Part shown: one piece after another, positions 28,613 to 37,541 of the stretch
Layout: each line of letters opens with the position of its first letter
How positions within the stretch are numbered: position 1 is the stretch's first letter
Virus record (IMG/VR): IMGVR_UViG_3300036818_000059
Location: 1 to 60,551 of that record
Direction: 5' to 3' (one strand)
DNA length: 60,551 nucleotides
Origin: a virus
Translations under genes and position numbers: made by a program
Notes under the pieces: generated by a model
Seen by the model: only the letters and a program-made list of their open reading frames with translations
Told to the model about the DNA's origin: nothing
Database searches by the model: none

Positions 28613-29125
28613 TCATCCGAAGACGCCGTTGACCGGCATCTGGCGTAGATACATCCCGAGCGGCTGGCACAGCAGCCGATCCGTCGCCGCCGCCGTGCCG
28701 ATGTCCGAGATGGACAACTGCACCTGAAGGTCGGACTGCTCCAGCACGGGCCGCAGATCGAATAGGTGCTTGGCCGTCTGCTGCCCGGTCGCCTGCCACG
28801 TGTAGCTCAGGACGCCGATGACGACCCGGTAGGTGATCGTCGGGGCCATCAGGTCCAGGTCGCCCCATACGCCGTCGATGGACAGGCAAGGGTGCGAGCC
28901 GTAGTCGACGCGACCCTCCCACAGCGTGGCCATGCCGATCGCGCTGGACGCGGGGACAGTGGAGTAGGCGCTCGCCGTGTTGGTCTGCAGTGCCGGCGAC
29001 CACAGCCGGTACAGCGGGACCGCGAGGTGCGGCAGGGACGGGACGCGGCCGGTCAGCGTCGCGAGTTGCGACTCTACCCGCGTCAGCCGGGATCCGAGGT
29101 CGCGCGGCTGAGGACTGATGCCCAT
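28613..29125 (-). CDS. Minor tail/structural protein, 170 aa
   Basis: ATG 29125 overlaps the end of the previous gene. The N-terminus is a short helix (LGSRLTRVESQLATLTGRVP), then a beta domain (PLYRLWSPALQTNTASAYST, ITYRVVIGVLSYTWQATGQQ). The layout, a trimerising helix plus beta region directly downstream of a hub-like protein, is typical of actinophage minor tail proteins. No enzymatic motif. Confidence 0.6.
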   Translation of the reverse strand: MGISPQPRDLGSRLTRVESQLATLTGRVPSLPHLAVPLYRLWSPALQTNTASAYSTVPASSAIGMATLWEGRVDYGSHPCLSIDGVWGDLDLMAPTITYRVVIGVLSYTWQATGQQTAKHLFDLRPVLEQSDLQVQLSISDIGTAAATDRLLCQPLGMYLRQMPVNGVFG

Positions 29126-30267
29126 CAGGCCGCCCCCTGCATCGCCTGGATGATGTGCTTGATCTCGCCGTCGTTCGAGCCGCTGGACATTCCCAGCAGG
29201 CGCTGCGTGTACCGGCCGGGCGGTATCCAGGGGTGACACGTGAAGTTGTAGTCGGCACGCACGCCGGGCCCGTAGGTCCCAAGCGCGTGCGGTCCGTCGA
29301 TGCGCGCGGTCGCGTCCCAGGTCTCGACCGGCTTACCGTTCAGCCCTTGATCGGCAGTGGCGATCGCGTTCAGCGTGGTCTGGTCGGTGACATCGGAGTG
29401 GTTCGTGTCCACCATCTCCAGCAAGAGCTTGCCGCCCGTGATGGCCGCGACGTCCTGCGCGAAGGCCCACGCGATCGCGGCCTCGGTCCCGTTGCCCTTC
29501 ACGAAGGTGCGCAGGGCACGCTTCGTGCCATCCGCGGTGGGTAGGCACTGCACCAGGTTCGAGCCGTGGTCGAACAGGAGTGGGTTACCTGTGTTGGTGA
29601 TCGTCGGGTTGCCGATGACCGCTTCCCAGCGGATCACGTTGGCCGCGGCGAAGTACGGCCGGAAGTAGATGTCCGGCCCGCCGTCGAGCTGGGTCAGCTC
29701 CTGCAGGCGTTGGCCAGCCGATATCAGGTCGAACCCGTTGTAGGTCATCGACTGCGTACCACCGGCCAGTGGCGGAACGTCGATCGGCAGCGCGCCACGA
29801 GCGACGGCGTTGGAGATAATCTGGCACGCGATGTCGTGGTAGCTGCCCGTATAGGTGGCGATCGAGCGCGAGTCGGCCAGCCCCATGCTGGTGGTCCACG
29901 TCGAGGGGATCTGGACACGAGCGTTGAGCACCGACCACATGCCCGCACCGCTGATCTTCAGCATCGCCGGGTTCTCGGACAGCAGCTGAGTCGTCCAGTT
30001 TGGACCACCCTGTGCGATGTGGTCCGACGCCGTGCCAGTGCCGTAGCACATCGCCGCGCCGAAGTCCCCCGGCGTGACAACCGTTCTCAGCGTCTGCGCG
30101 CTGAGCCCTCCCTTGTGTCCGACTGGCGTGGTGAAGCCGATCGAGCACTGCTGATTGATCTGCTGATCCCACGTCGGAGAGGGCTGGTCAGTGTGTGGCA
30201 GGTCGGCGCCGATCACCTTTCCGGTGGTCAGGTTGACCAGCTTCACGTACCACTTCGAGGTGGCCAC
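29125..30267 (-). CDS. Minor tail protein, baseplate-hub-like (Gp37-like)
   Basis: 380 aa. Starts MATSKWYVKLVNLTTGKVIG, then FDLISAGQRLQELTQLDGGP, DIYFRPYFAAANVIRWEAVI and LTTGK-type strands, a pattern shared with the Siphovirus ReqiPepy6 Gp37-like family that forms the tail hub. It ends DGEIKHIIQAMQGAA. The order tape measure, distal tail, minor tail, hub fits. It would contribute to the tail tip. Confidence 0.7.
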   Translation of the reverse strand: MATSKWYVKLVNLTTGKVIGADLPHTDQPSPTWDQQINQQCSIGFTTPVGHKGGLSAQTLRTVVTPGDFGAAMCYGTGTASDHIAQGGPNWTTQLLSENPAMLKISGAGMWSVLNARVQIPSTWTTSMGLADSRSIATYTGSYHDIACQIISNAVARGALPIDVPPLAGGTQSMTYNGFDLISAGQRLQELTQLDGGPDIYFRPYFAAANVIRWEAVIGNPTITNTGNPLLFDHGSNLVQCLPTADGTKRALRTFVKGNGTEAAIAWAFAQDVAAITGGKLLLEMVDTNHSDVTDQTTLNAIATADQGLNGKPVETWDATARIDGPHALGTYGPGVRADYNFTCHPWIPPGRYTQRLLGMSSGSNDGEIKHIIQAMQGAA

Positions 30268-30270
30268 GGC

Positions 30271-31407
30271 TCACCCGCGCAGCAGTGCGGCCCGGAAACG
30301 GCTCGTGACCGTCTGGGTGGATCCGGTCTGCTGCACCACAATCACCGACCACTGCGTGCCCGCGGTGATACGCACCGGGCCGCCGTCGGAGGTCTGGGTG
30401 TTGCTGCCCGACCCGAAGATGATCGTGCCGGTGTCGGTGGGCGCGCGGACTCGGAAGGCTGTTGTGTTGACCGGGCTGGACGGTGGCGGGCAGTCGATCG
30501 AGACGTTGACCTGCCACAGGCCGCTGCGGTTGAAGGTGATCACGCCGCTGGCAACCGTGTCCGGGCCGCCAGCGGACAGCGTTACGTCCTGGCTGGACTG
30601 GGTGACGGTGCCCCAGCCCATCGCGTGCGGATGGTTCGTGGGGATGCTGGCCGTGCTGGCGAAGTCGACCTCATGTAGACCTGCCAGCGGGGTTTCCAGT
30701 TCCCATGCGCCAGACGCGGCGTTCCAGCGGTCCAGGGTGCCGCCGCCCTGCGCGGGCGAGAACAGGCCAGTGTCGCGCCACTCTCCCGAGTCGAAACCAG
30801 GATCGGAGAGCGCGTCACCTTCGAGCAGCAGGCGGATCGCGCCGCGAAGCGCAGTGGACTTGCGGGCTGGCGTCCACGTGGCCGCGAAGAGGGTCGCCGC
30901 GTTCGCCGGGATAGTCCACCAGCCCAGCGGGGTCGTACCGGCTGGCGCAGTCGGCACGCCGGCGCCTGGCGTGCCCTGTGTGACTTTGACGCTCGTCTTG
31001 GATGTGCCGCCGTTGTCGCCCAGCGCGCCATCCAGGACCTGGACATCCAAGCGGTCCACGCGGATCTGACTCGGATCTGACGTCGCGAGCGCCCCGTTGC
31101 CCACAGCGGTGGACTGGACGAAGTACGGGCCGACGAGTGACGAGCGCTCGACGACCGCGCAGAAGGGCTGCACTGCCCAGCCCAGGCCGCTGGTAGCGGT
31201 GACCATTCCCGCGCCGGGAAGCTGGGAGCCACTGGTGCCCGGCGCGCCGACGAGGATGCCGGTGCGCGCCTTCGAGAAGACGTTGCCTGATCCCGCCGCA
31301 CCCTCCTGCACGAACATGAGGTCGTGGTAGCGGCCCGTCTTCGCGGTGTTGGAGCTCTGGATGCTCCACGTGCCCCCGTTGGGTGACGCGATGGTGTAGT
31401 CAGTCAC
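30271..31407 (-). CDS. Minor tail protein, 378 aa
   Basis: Beta-rich and low in charge, with SPNGGTWSIQSSNTAKTGRY near the start and a C-terminal jelly-roll-like region (DVTLSAGGPDTVASGVITFN, LWQVNVSIDCPPPSSP, TAGTQWSVIVVQQTGSTQTV). The last part looks like a TNF/C1q-type trimeric head that could bind a receptor. Position between the distal tail and hub proteins supports a virion role. Confidence 0.65.
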   Translation of the reverse strand: MTDYTIASPNGGTWSIQSSNTAKTGRYHDLMFVQEGAAGSGNVFSKARTGILVGAPGTSGSQLPGAGMVTATSGLGWAVQPFCAVVERSSLVGPYFVQSTAVGNGALATSDPSQIRVDRLDVQVLDGALGDNGGTSKTSVKVTQGTPGAGVPTAPAGTTPLGWWTIPANAATLFAATWTPARKSTALRGAIRLLLEGDALSDPGFDSGEWRDTGLFSPAQGGGTLDRWNAASGAWELETPLAGLHEVDFASTASIPTNHPHAMGWGTVTQSSQDVTLSAGGPDTVASGVITFNRSGLWQVNVSIDCPPPSSPVNTTAFRVRAPTDTGTIIFGSGSNTQTSDGGPVRITAGTQWSVIVVQQTGSTQTVTSRFRAALLRG

Positions 31408-31419
31408 GACACCCTCTCC

Positions 31420-32322
31420 CTAGAAGTACGCGTCCATGGCGGACGCCACGAGCAGCGGTGTGGTCGAGCCGGTTGAGCCCTGGAACTGCAACCTGACCTG
31501 ACCTCCGGCCGGTACCTGGAACCACTGCGACGTCGTCAGTCCGCTCCACACGTCCGAGAAGCCGTTGAGCGTCACCGAGCGCGTGGCGGGATTGGTGTCG
31601 ATGACGAGCACGTCCCCGATGCCCAGCAGGCCGCTATAGGCAATCACTGAGCCGGTGTCCATGTCGGTGATCGAGAAGCCGGCCAGCGAGCCGATGTCGG
31701 ACGGACCGCTCACCGTGAAGACCGGCCAGGACGGCGCGGTCCCGCGGTTCACCAGGCCCGTGGTGCCGTCGGAGATGAACGTTCCCCAGTCCAGCGTTGC
31801 CGTGGGCGACCACGGAAGACCACCGCCGGTCGACCAGTCCAGACCGCCCACCGCCTCCGCCAAAAGCGTGTTCGCGGAGACGACGTTCGGGTTGTACTTC
31901 AGCGGGTCCGGTGCGGTCAGGGAGAGCGAGAACGCGGTGGAGTTCGGCGCGTTCGGCTTGACCAGTACGGCGTCGGAGCGCTGAACGTTGGCGATCAGCG
32001 TCCCGAAGTCGTCCACCACCCGGAGCTCGTACAGCTGGCTCGGGTCAGGACAGATCGCCGCCAGCTGCTGCTGGACAGCGAGCAAACCCAGAGAGTCCGC
32101 CTGCGCCAGGGTGCCGGACACAGCGATCACCCGCACGTCTTCCTCGGCGAGCGGTGACCACCACGACCCGGCGTAGGCCGTGCGCGGGGTGAAGGTGTTC
32201 TTCGGCTTCGGCGAGCCGTACCAGCCCTGCAGGCCGTCCTCGTCCAGTTCGTAGCCAGTGCCGTCCAGTGCGGGCGGGTGGAGCTGGACACCGTTGAGAG
32301 TGACGACGGGTTCCATGCTCAC
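31420..32322 (-). CDS. Distal tail (Dit-like) protein
   Basis: 300 aa; GTG 32322 overlaps the tape-measure stop by four bases (ATG 32316 is an alternative). N-terminal belt-like domain with DEDGLQGWYGSPKPKNTFTP, YELRVVDDFGTLIANVQRSD and TAFSLSLTAPDPLKYNPN, as in siphovirus distal tail proteins. The C-terminal half (PVFTVSGPSDIGSLAGFSIT, QWFQVPAGGQVRLQFQGST) is a galectin/carbohydrate-binding-like fold. It directly follows the tape measure, the usual place for Dit. Confidence 0.75.
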   Translation of the reverse strand: MSMEPVVTLNGVQLHPPALDGTGYELDEDGLQGWYGSPKPKNTFTPRTAYAGSWWSPLAEEDVRVIAVSGTLAQADSLGLLAVQQQLAAICPDPSQLYELRVVDDFGTLIANVQRSDAVLVKPNAPNSTAFSLSLTAPDPLKYNPNVVSANTLLAEAVGGLDWSTGGGLPWSPTATLDWGTFISDGTTGLVNRGTAPSWPVFTVSGPSDIGSLAGFSITDMDTGSVIAYSGLLGIGDVLVIDTNPATRSVTLNGFSDVWSGLTTSQWFQVPAGGQVRLQFQGSTGSTTPLLVASAMDAYF

Positions 32323-35300
32323 CGCCCGTGGAATTCGAGCCGACGCATGACTTCGGACGTGAGCTGGTCGACCGAGTGCTGCGGCGCACCGTTCACCGTG
32401 AAGTGCGGGAGCTTCTCAATGTTGGCGTTGAGCTTCTGCAGTTCGGCCAGCAGAGCGTCTTCCTGCGGACCGGTCCGGGTCCGCTCACGCTCGCCGGTTC
32501 CGTTGTGGATCAGCGTGTAACCGGGGTCGATGTAGCCGCCGCCGTCCAACGTCTTGGGCGGATTGACTGCGATCGGACGCACGGGGCCACCGTCGCGATA
32601 CCAGTTGAACGCACGCTCGTGGGCCGCCGCGCCGAGCGGGTCGTGGTACCGGGCCCCGATGTAGCGCCCACCGGCGACGTCCTGCAGGCGTGCGTCCGAG
32701 GTCTTCGGGATGCCATACCCGGCCCACGTGCTGTCCAGGAACTGGAACTGGCCGAACGCGGTCGACGTCGGGTTCTGCGCGAGGTTGTTGAACCCGGACT
32801 CGCGCATCATCAGGTACTCGGTGGCGTTCCACTCGCTGCCGGTCCAGCCGAACATCGACGCCCAGATCTGCTTCATCAGTGCCGCGTTGGCCGCGTGGCT
32901 GGTGCGCACGCCGCCGACGAACCCGAAGTCCAGTGCGGGCGGTACGTAGGCGGGCAGAAGCGGCCAGCCCTTCTTGCCCTGCAGCGTCTCGGCTTCGGCT
33001 GCTGCCTGGTACTTCGACCCGAGACCGGAGAAGAAGACGTTCTGGCCGACCAGTCCACCGCTGGCGAGCTTCCTGGGAAGCCGCTTCTGGCGGATCGCCT
33101 CCATGAACGACACGCCGTAGTAGTCCACCGAGGAGACCGGCTGGACGTACTCCCGGTTGGACAGCATCGCCGGGATCTTGTCGTCACGGGGGCCGCCAGG
33201 ACCGAAGATCTGGCCACCAGTAGCCGCGGTGATGTGCCCCCCGGTGCCGGGCAGCGAGATCGCCCGCAGCTTCGTGAGGTCGACATCGGCGACCGAGGTG
33301 ATGTTGAACTTGAACGGCTTCTTCGTGAGCAAGCCGAGGCTCGTCAACAGCGTGCGCGCCTTGCCGTTCGAGATGCCGAACAGCGTCGCTGTGTCCTTGA
33401 TGAGGTCGTTCTGTGCCTGCTGTGGCGCCTCGTTCGCGAACAGCTGGTCAGCGATCTGCTTGAGCATCCCGAAGTTCCGGGCGCCCGCCGCGGTGTTGAT
33501 ATCCATCGAGTGCGACGCGTTGTCCCGCGCCGTCGTCAATGCGGTTTGCGCGGAGGACACGCCAGCGAGCGCCTTGGCCTCGTTATCCTCGGCAGTCTTG
33601 ATCGCGTCGCGGGCCTTGCCCTCGTTGTACTCGGCGTCCGTGACTGCCTGGTGCGCCTTCTGCTCGTTGTAGAGCGCGTCTGAAACACCCTGCTCGGCCT
33701 TGACCACGCCGGCGCGTGCATCCGCCACTGCCTGGTGCGCCTTGAGCAGCGCCTGCTCGGCGGAGACGACCTGCTGCTGGGCGCTGGCGATCTGCTGCTC
33801 AGCCTGGATCACCTGAGAAGACCCGGCGACCCCGGCCTTGTCTGCCGCTGTCACCTGGTTGCGCAGGTTGGTCCCGGTGTTCAAGGTGTCGTTCAGGCTG
33901 TTCTCGGCCTGCAGGAGCGCGATGGCGGCCTTGACCCGGTCCTCATTGGACGAGGTGACCTTCTGGTTTGCGATCTGCTGAGCGTTGCCCGCGTTGACTC
34001 CTAGCGCTGCGCCAGCGGTCTGCGCGTCGAAGAGGCTCACTCGGGCTGATTGCTCCGAAGTGACCTGGTCGGCCAGCTGGAGGTGCAGTTGCTTCAGCTG
34101 CTCCGTCGCCGCCGCCTCGGCGGCGGTTAGGCTGAGCTGCGCCTGCCTCTTCGCGTCGATCGCCTTGGTGACATTGGCCTGTGCCGACGTCTCACTCTGG
34201 ACAGCATCGGTCACCGCTCGCTGCGCGGTCACGACACCCTGCTGGGCCGTGACAACTGCCTGCTGCGCCTGGGCTTCCGAGTGTTGGGCGTCTGCTACGG
34301 CCTGGACCGACTGGGTATACGAGTGCTGCGCGTCAGCTACCGCCGTGATCGACTGCCTGTACGACTGGCTGGCGTCCGCGACTGCGGTCTTCGCCTGGGC
34401 AAGCTGCTGGTCGGCCTGCTTGAAGTAGTCGGACACCGTGCTATTTGCCGTGTGCACCGCGAGCACCTGACCGAGGATCGCGTCACTCGACTGCTGCGTC
34501 GCGGACATCGCGAATGTCTGACCAGTGGCGAGTCCGTTGTAGGCGGCCGTCGCCTCACCGATGCTGATGCCGAGGACGCTGGCAATACCCGCAGCCTGTT
34601 GCTGCGTGGTATTCGACTGGGTCGTGACAGCGTTGACTGCCGACTGCTGCGTGCTCAGATCGCCCTGCGTGGTATTCAGTTGGCCGACCACGCTATTCAG
34701 GTTGTTGTAGTTGGTTACCTGCTTCCTCAGTGCGGGGTCGAGCAGGTTGATGTCCCTTGTACCATTGCTGGTCTCGTCGGCCAACTGCTTGAGGGTTTCT
34801 ACTACTTGTCCGGCAGCCAGGCTGCTCTGGTGAAAGATATTGTCTGATCCACTCCTAAATCCGATCTTCGTATTTCCGAGGCTGTCAGCCGCCTTCTTCG
34901 TGTCGTCGGCGAACTCCTTCAGTGGGCCCGCGCCGCCTTGGATTGCCTTCAGCATCGCCGTGACGTTGACGCCGCTGCCCTTAGCATTGTTGATCAAGTC
35001 CTGAAGCTGCTTGTTGTTGTCCAGCACGCCTGCGGCAGCGCCGGGAGCGGCCTGCGCCAGCTGGACCAAGTCGCTGGTCAGGTCCTGGGTCGCTGCGCTC
35101 GCTTTGTTGGAGTTCGTGATGAACGGCAACGTCAGGAGTGCTGCGGCGCCCAGCGCAATGCCCAGCGGGCCGAAGGCGAACGACGCCTCCTCGCTGGTGG
35201 CTGCGAGCGTGGCCTCGGCCTTAGCCGCATTGGCGGCAGCGGCAGCTTGCGCTTCCTGCGCGGCGACAAGGGCTATGGCGTTCTTCTCAGATTTCTCGGC

Positions 35301-36440
35301 CGCGAACGCCTGCTCGGCCTCTGCGACTGCCACATCGGACTCGGCCTTCGCCAGTTCCGCAGCCACGGACGCCTCGGCGGCTTGCTCGGCGGTGGCCTTG
35401 TTGGTGGCGGCCGATGTGATGCCGATCTTCTGGCCGAGCGAGTCCATCGTGCCCGAGAAGTCGGTGAACAGCGGCTTGATCCTGCTCGCCGCGCCACCGA
35501 AGTCCGTCCAGCTTCCCGTGAGCAGTCTCGTGGCTACCGCAGCTGCGGCAATCGGCGGAGCGAACGCGGTGATGTCGGGGCCCAGGAAGGACACGACAGA
35601 CGCCACGGCATTCAGGGCTGGCGTCAATTCCTCAGCTGCGTCCGCTGTGGACTTCATCGCTGGTCCCGCAACGCCGAGTAGGGCGTTGCCGAGCGGGACG
35701 ACCTCCGACACCAGTTGGCCGACCTCCGGCAGAAGCGCCGCAAGGTCATCGCCCAGGATCGAGAGTCCCTGTGCGGCCTCGCCCGTGTCCAGATTCTTGA
35801 GCAGGCCGACCGTTCCCTGCTCGATCTTCACGAGGTCGTCGCCAGCAGCCTGAACCACAGGGCGCAGGCTGCCAATGATCGAGATGCTGCCGCCGACACC
35901 CTGCTGCGTGGCCTTGAGCAGGTCCGTGCCCAGGATGGACACGAGCGGGGCGGCAGCGGCCGATCCGGCTTCCAGTTCCGGCTTGATCTCCCCGAGCGAC
36001 GTCTTCGCCTGGCTCGCGAACCCGACCAGGGCGGGGACCAGCGGGAGGAAGCCCTCCTCGGCGGTCTCCTTGGCCGACTGCTTCAGGTCGGTGAAGGACG
36101 CGACTACCTGTGGGTTGCTCTTCTCCGCAGCGATCCCGATAGCAGCGATGGCCACGGGGATCGCGAGGAGCGCGCCACCCGACACGGCGCCAGCGGCGAG
36201 AGCGCCGCCGAGCGCGATCAGCTTCGCCTGGCCCGTCTGGGAGAAGGCGTCGATACCCTTCTGGGACGTGGCGATCTTGCGGTCGAAGTTCGAGGTGTCG
36301 AGGTCGACCTTGGGGTTGGCCCGCTTGTGGTCCAGCGAGTCCAGGCGCTGCCCGATCAGGTCTACCTTGCCGGCCAGGTTGACGAATGTGGCGCTGGCCC
36401 TGTCCAACGCTGCGATGTTGAAGGTCAGGTCAGTCGCCAC
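32319..36440 (-). CDS. Tape measure protein with lytic transglycosylase-like domain
   Basis: 1,373 aa from GTG 36440, three bases after the second chaperone frame ends. Long Ala/Gln-rich helical repeats (YTQSVQAVADAQHSEAQAQQ) fill the middle, hydrophobic segments occur near residues 40-75 and 430-450, and Pro/Gly-rich parts follow. Near residue 1,210 MMRESGFNNLAQNPTSTAFG with QFQFLDSTW is a lysozyme-like (transglycosylase) active-site block with catalytic Glu. At about 1.5 angstroms per residue, the tail would be roughly 200 nm long. Confidence 0.9.
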   Translation of the reverse strand: MATDLTFNIAALDRASATFVNLAGKVDLIGQRLDSLDHKRANPKVDLDTSNFDRKIATSQKGIDAFSQTGQAKLIALGGALAAGAVSGGALLAIPVAIAAIGIAAEKSNPQVVASFTDLKQSAKETAEEGFLPLVPALVGFASQAKTSLGEIKPELEAGSAAAAPLVSILGTDLLKATQQGVGGSISIIGSLRPVVQAAGDDLVKIEQGTVGLLKNLDTGEAAQGLSILGDDLAALLPEVGQLVSEVVPLGNALLGVAGPAMKSTADAAEELTPALNAVASVVSFLGPDITAFAPPIAAAAVATRLLTGSWTDFGGAASRIKPLFTDFSGTMDSLGQKIGITSAATNKATAEQAAEASVAAELAKAESDVAVAEAEQAFAAEKSEKNAIALVAAQEAQAAAAANAAKAEATLAATSEEASFAFGPLGIALGAAALLTLPFITNSNKASAATQDLTSDLVQLAQAAPGAAAGVLDNNKQLQDLINNAKGSGVNVTAMLKAIQGGAGPLKEFADDTKKAADSLGNTKIGFRSGSDNIFHQSSLAAGQVVETLKQLADETSNGTRDINLLDPALRKQVTNYNNLNSVVGQLNTTQGDLSTQQSAVNAVTTQSNTTQQQAAGIASVLGISIGEATAAYNGLATGQTFAMSATQQSSDAILGQVLAVHTANSTVSDYFKQADQQLAQAKTAVADASQSYRQSITAVADAQHSYTQSVQAVADAQHSEAQAQQAVVTAQQGVVTAQRAVTDAVQSETSAQANVTKAIDAKRQAQLSLTAAEAAATEQLKQLHLQLADQVTSEQSARVSLFDAQTAGAALGVNAGNAQQIANQKVTSSNEDRVKAAIALLQAENSLNDTLNTGTNLRNQVTAADKAGVAGSSQVIQAEQQIASAQQQVVSAEQALLKAHQAVADARAGVVKAEQGVSDALYNEQKAHQAVTDAEYNEGKARDAIKTAEDNEAKALAGVSSAQTALTTARDNASHSMDINTAAGARNFGMLKQIADQLFANEAPQQAQNDLIKDTATLFGISNGKARTLLTSLGLLTKKPFKFNITSVADVDLTKLRAISLPGTGGHITAATGGQIFGPGGPRDDKIPAMLSNREYVQPVSSVDYYGVSFMEAIRQKRLPRKLASGGLVGQNVFFSGLGSKYQAAAEAETLQGKKGWPLLPAYVPPALDFGFVGGVRTSHAANAALMKQIWASMFGWTGSEWNATEYLMMRESGFNNLAQNPTSTAFGQFQFLDSTWAGYGIPKTSDARLQDVAGGRYIGARYHDPLGAAAHERAFNWYRDGGPVRPIAVNPPKTLDGGGYIDPGYTLIHNGTGERERTRTGPQEDALLAELQKLNANIEKLPHFTVNGAPQHSVDQLTSEVMRRLEFHGR

Positions 36441-36443
36441 GAC

Positions 36444-36641
36444 TCACCCCCTGGCCTTGTCGATCGCGTCGGCGTAGTGGATGAACTCGAAGATCGTGAG
36501 GCGCTTGATGTCCGCAGGTCTCAGCGAGAAGTTGACGCCGAACGGGATGAGGTAGCGGTAGTACGCGCCTTTCGGGTCCGCCCACCGCTCGAAGTAGGGT
36601 CCGCTGCCTTCCGCGATGGCGCGGTGCTGTCCTTGGCTGGC
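36444..36641 (-). CDS. Tail assembly chaperone, second frame (T)
   Basis: This frame is open from 36641 to the stop at 36444 but has no ATG or GTG start, so it is reached only by a frame change from the 36521-36919 gene. It encodes AIAEGSGPYFERWADPKGAY, YRYLIPFGVNFSLRPADIKR and LTIFEFIHYADAIDKARG, which resembles the second chaperone of other actinophages. The shift is -1 relative to the first frame. No canonical slippery heptamer is visible in the window of overlap. Confidence 0.75.
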   Translation of the reverse strand, partial: ASQGQHRAIAEGSGPYFERWADPKGAYYRYLIPFGVNFSLRPADIKRLTIFEFIHYADAIDKARG

Positions 36642-36919
36642 TCAGCGGGCTGCTGCTTGCTCTGCTGGGCCACCTTGAACGGGCTCATCGACTTGAGGTC
36701 CGCGAATCGGCATGCTTCACCTGCACCCTGCTTGCCCAGCCACAGCATGGTATGGATGAAGCGCGCATCGCCGCGCCGGCCGCCGCCGTTGGCCATCTCG
36801 AAGAACTCGCCCAGCGTCAGGTCGACTTCCTTCTGGATGGTCATGGCCTGCTCGAAGGTGATGTCCTCGAGGTCGAAGGCGTACTGCTTGCCCTCGTACT
36901 CGAACTCGAAGTCGCTCAT
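36521..36919 (-). CDS. Tail assembly chaperone, first frame (G)
   Basis: 132 aa from ATG 36919. It starts MSDFEFEYEGKQYAFDLEDI, then TFEQAMTIQKEVDLTLGEFF, typical of the G-type chaperone that binds the tape measure. The final 40 codons (from about SKQQPAEPAKDS) are out of step in composition because the DNA there also encodes the T frame. Product ratio G to GT would be set by frameshifting. Confidence 0.8.
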   Translation of the reverse strand: MSDFEFEYEGKQYAFDLEDITFEQAMTIQKEVDLTLGEFFEMANGGGRRGDARFIHTMLWLGKQGAGEACRFADLKSMSPFKVAQQSKQQPAEPAKDSTAPSRKAADPTSSGGRTRKARTTATSSRSASTSR

Positions 36920-36935
36920 CTGTCCCCAGTTCCTA

Positions 36936-37541
36936 CTACTTCTCGATCGCGTCCCGAGTGAGTTCCATCGCGTCCACAACGGCCGCGCGGAAGTCAGGCG
37001 CGTACTTCTGGATGGTGGCGCCGAACCACGGCTTGCCCTTCTCGGTCACCCACACCTCGCGGTTGCCGAACACCGGGTGGCGCCATCCCTTCGGCGAGTC
37101 CAACCGCTTCGGCAGCGTCTGCTGCTTCTGCGGCATGGCCTTCGAGTCGGAGATGATCTGGATGCCGCGCGTGGTGACCTTCAGCTTCACCGTGCGGGCC
37201 GCCGCCTCGCGGAGACTGCCGCCGCGCTTCAGCGCCCGCTGCCGGGCATTCTCGGTGCGAGCCTTGGACGCCTTGTGCTCGCGCCGCTGCTTTTGGCCGC
37301 CACCGCGGCTGTTCGTCGGCACACGGAAGTCGCCAGCGAAGGCTCCCGTGCCCTCCGAGGTGATCGGGATGGTGCGCACCGCATCCTGCGTTGCCTGCAC
37401 GACTGGCTTTCCGGCCTCCCGGATGGCCTTGACGAGGTTCCTGCGGAGATCCGTCTGCCCGGTCTGTCGAAGCTTCTTCGACAGCGCGCGGAACTGCGCG
37501 CCCGCCTGGCCAGAGGACAGCCGGATCTCCGCGTCGACCAT
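36936..37541 (-). CDS. Tail/connector protein, 201 aa
   Basis: ATG 37541 overlaps the major tail protein stop by one base. It starts MVDAEIRLSSGQAGAQFRAL, then KLRQTGQTDLRRNLVKAIRE, a basic helical protein resembling HK97 gp10-like head-tail components, with WRHPVFGNREVWVTEKGKPW near the end. Unusually it lies after, not before, the major tail gene. Assignment is moderate. Confidence 0.6.
   Translation of the reverse strand: MVDAEIRLSSGQAGAQFRALSKKLRQTGQTDLRRNLVKAIREAGKPVVQATQDAVRTIPITSEGTGAFAGDFRVPTNSRGGGQKQRREHKASKARTENARQRALKRGGSLREAAARTVKLKVTTRGIQIISDSKAMPQKQQTLPKRLDSPKGWRHPVFGNREVWVTEKGKPWFGATIQKYAPDFRAAVVDAMELTRDAIEK

Noticed and set aside
32328-33683. Rightward 451-codon frame opposite the tape measure
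   Set aside because: Mirror of the tape-measure C-terminal region, which carries a recognisable transglycosylase block.
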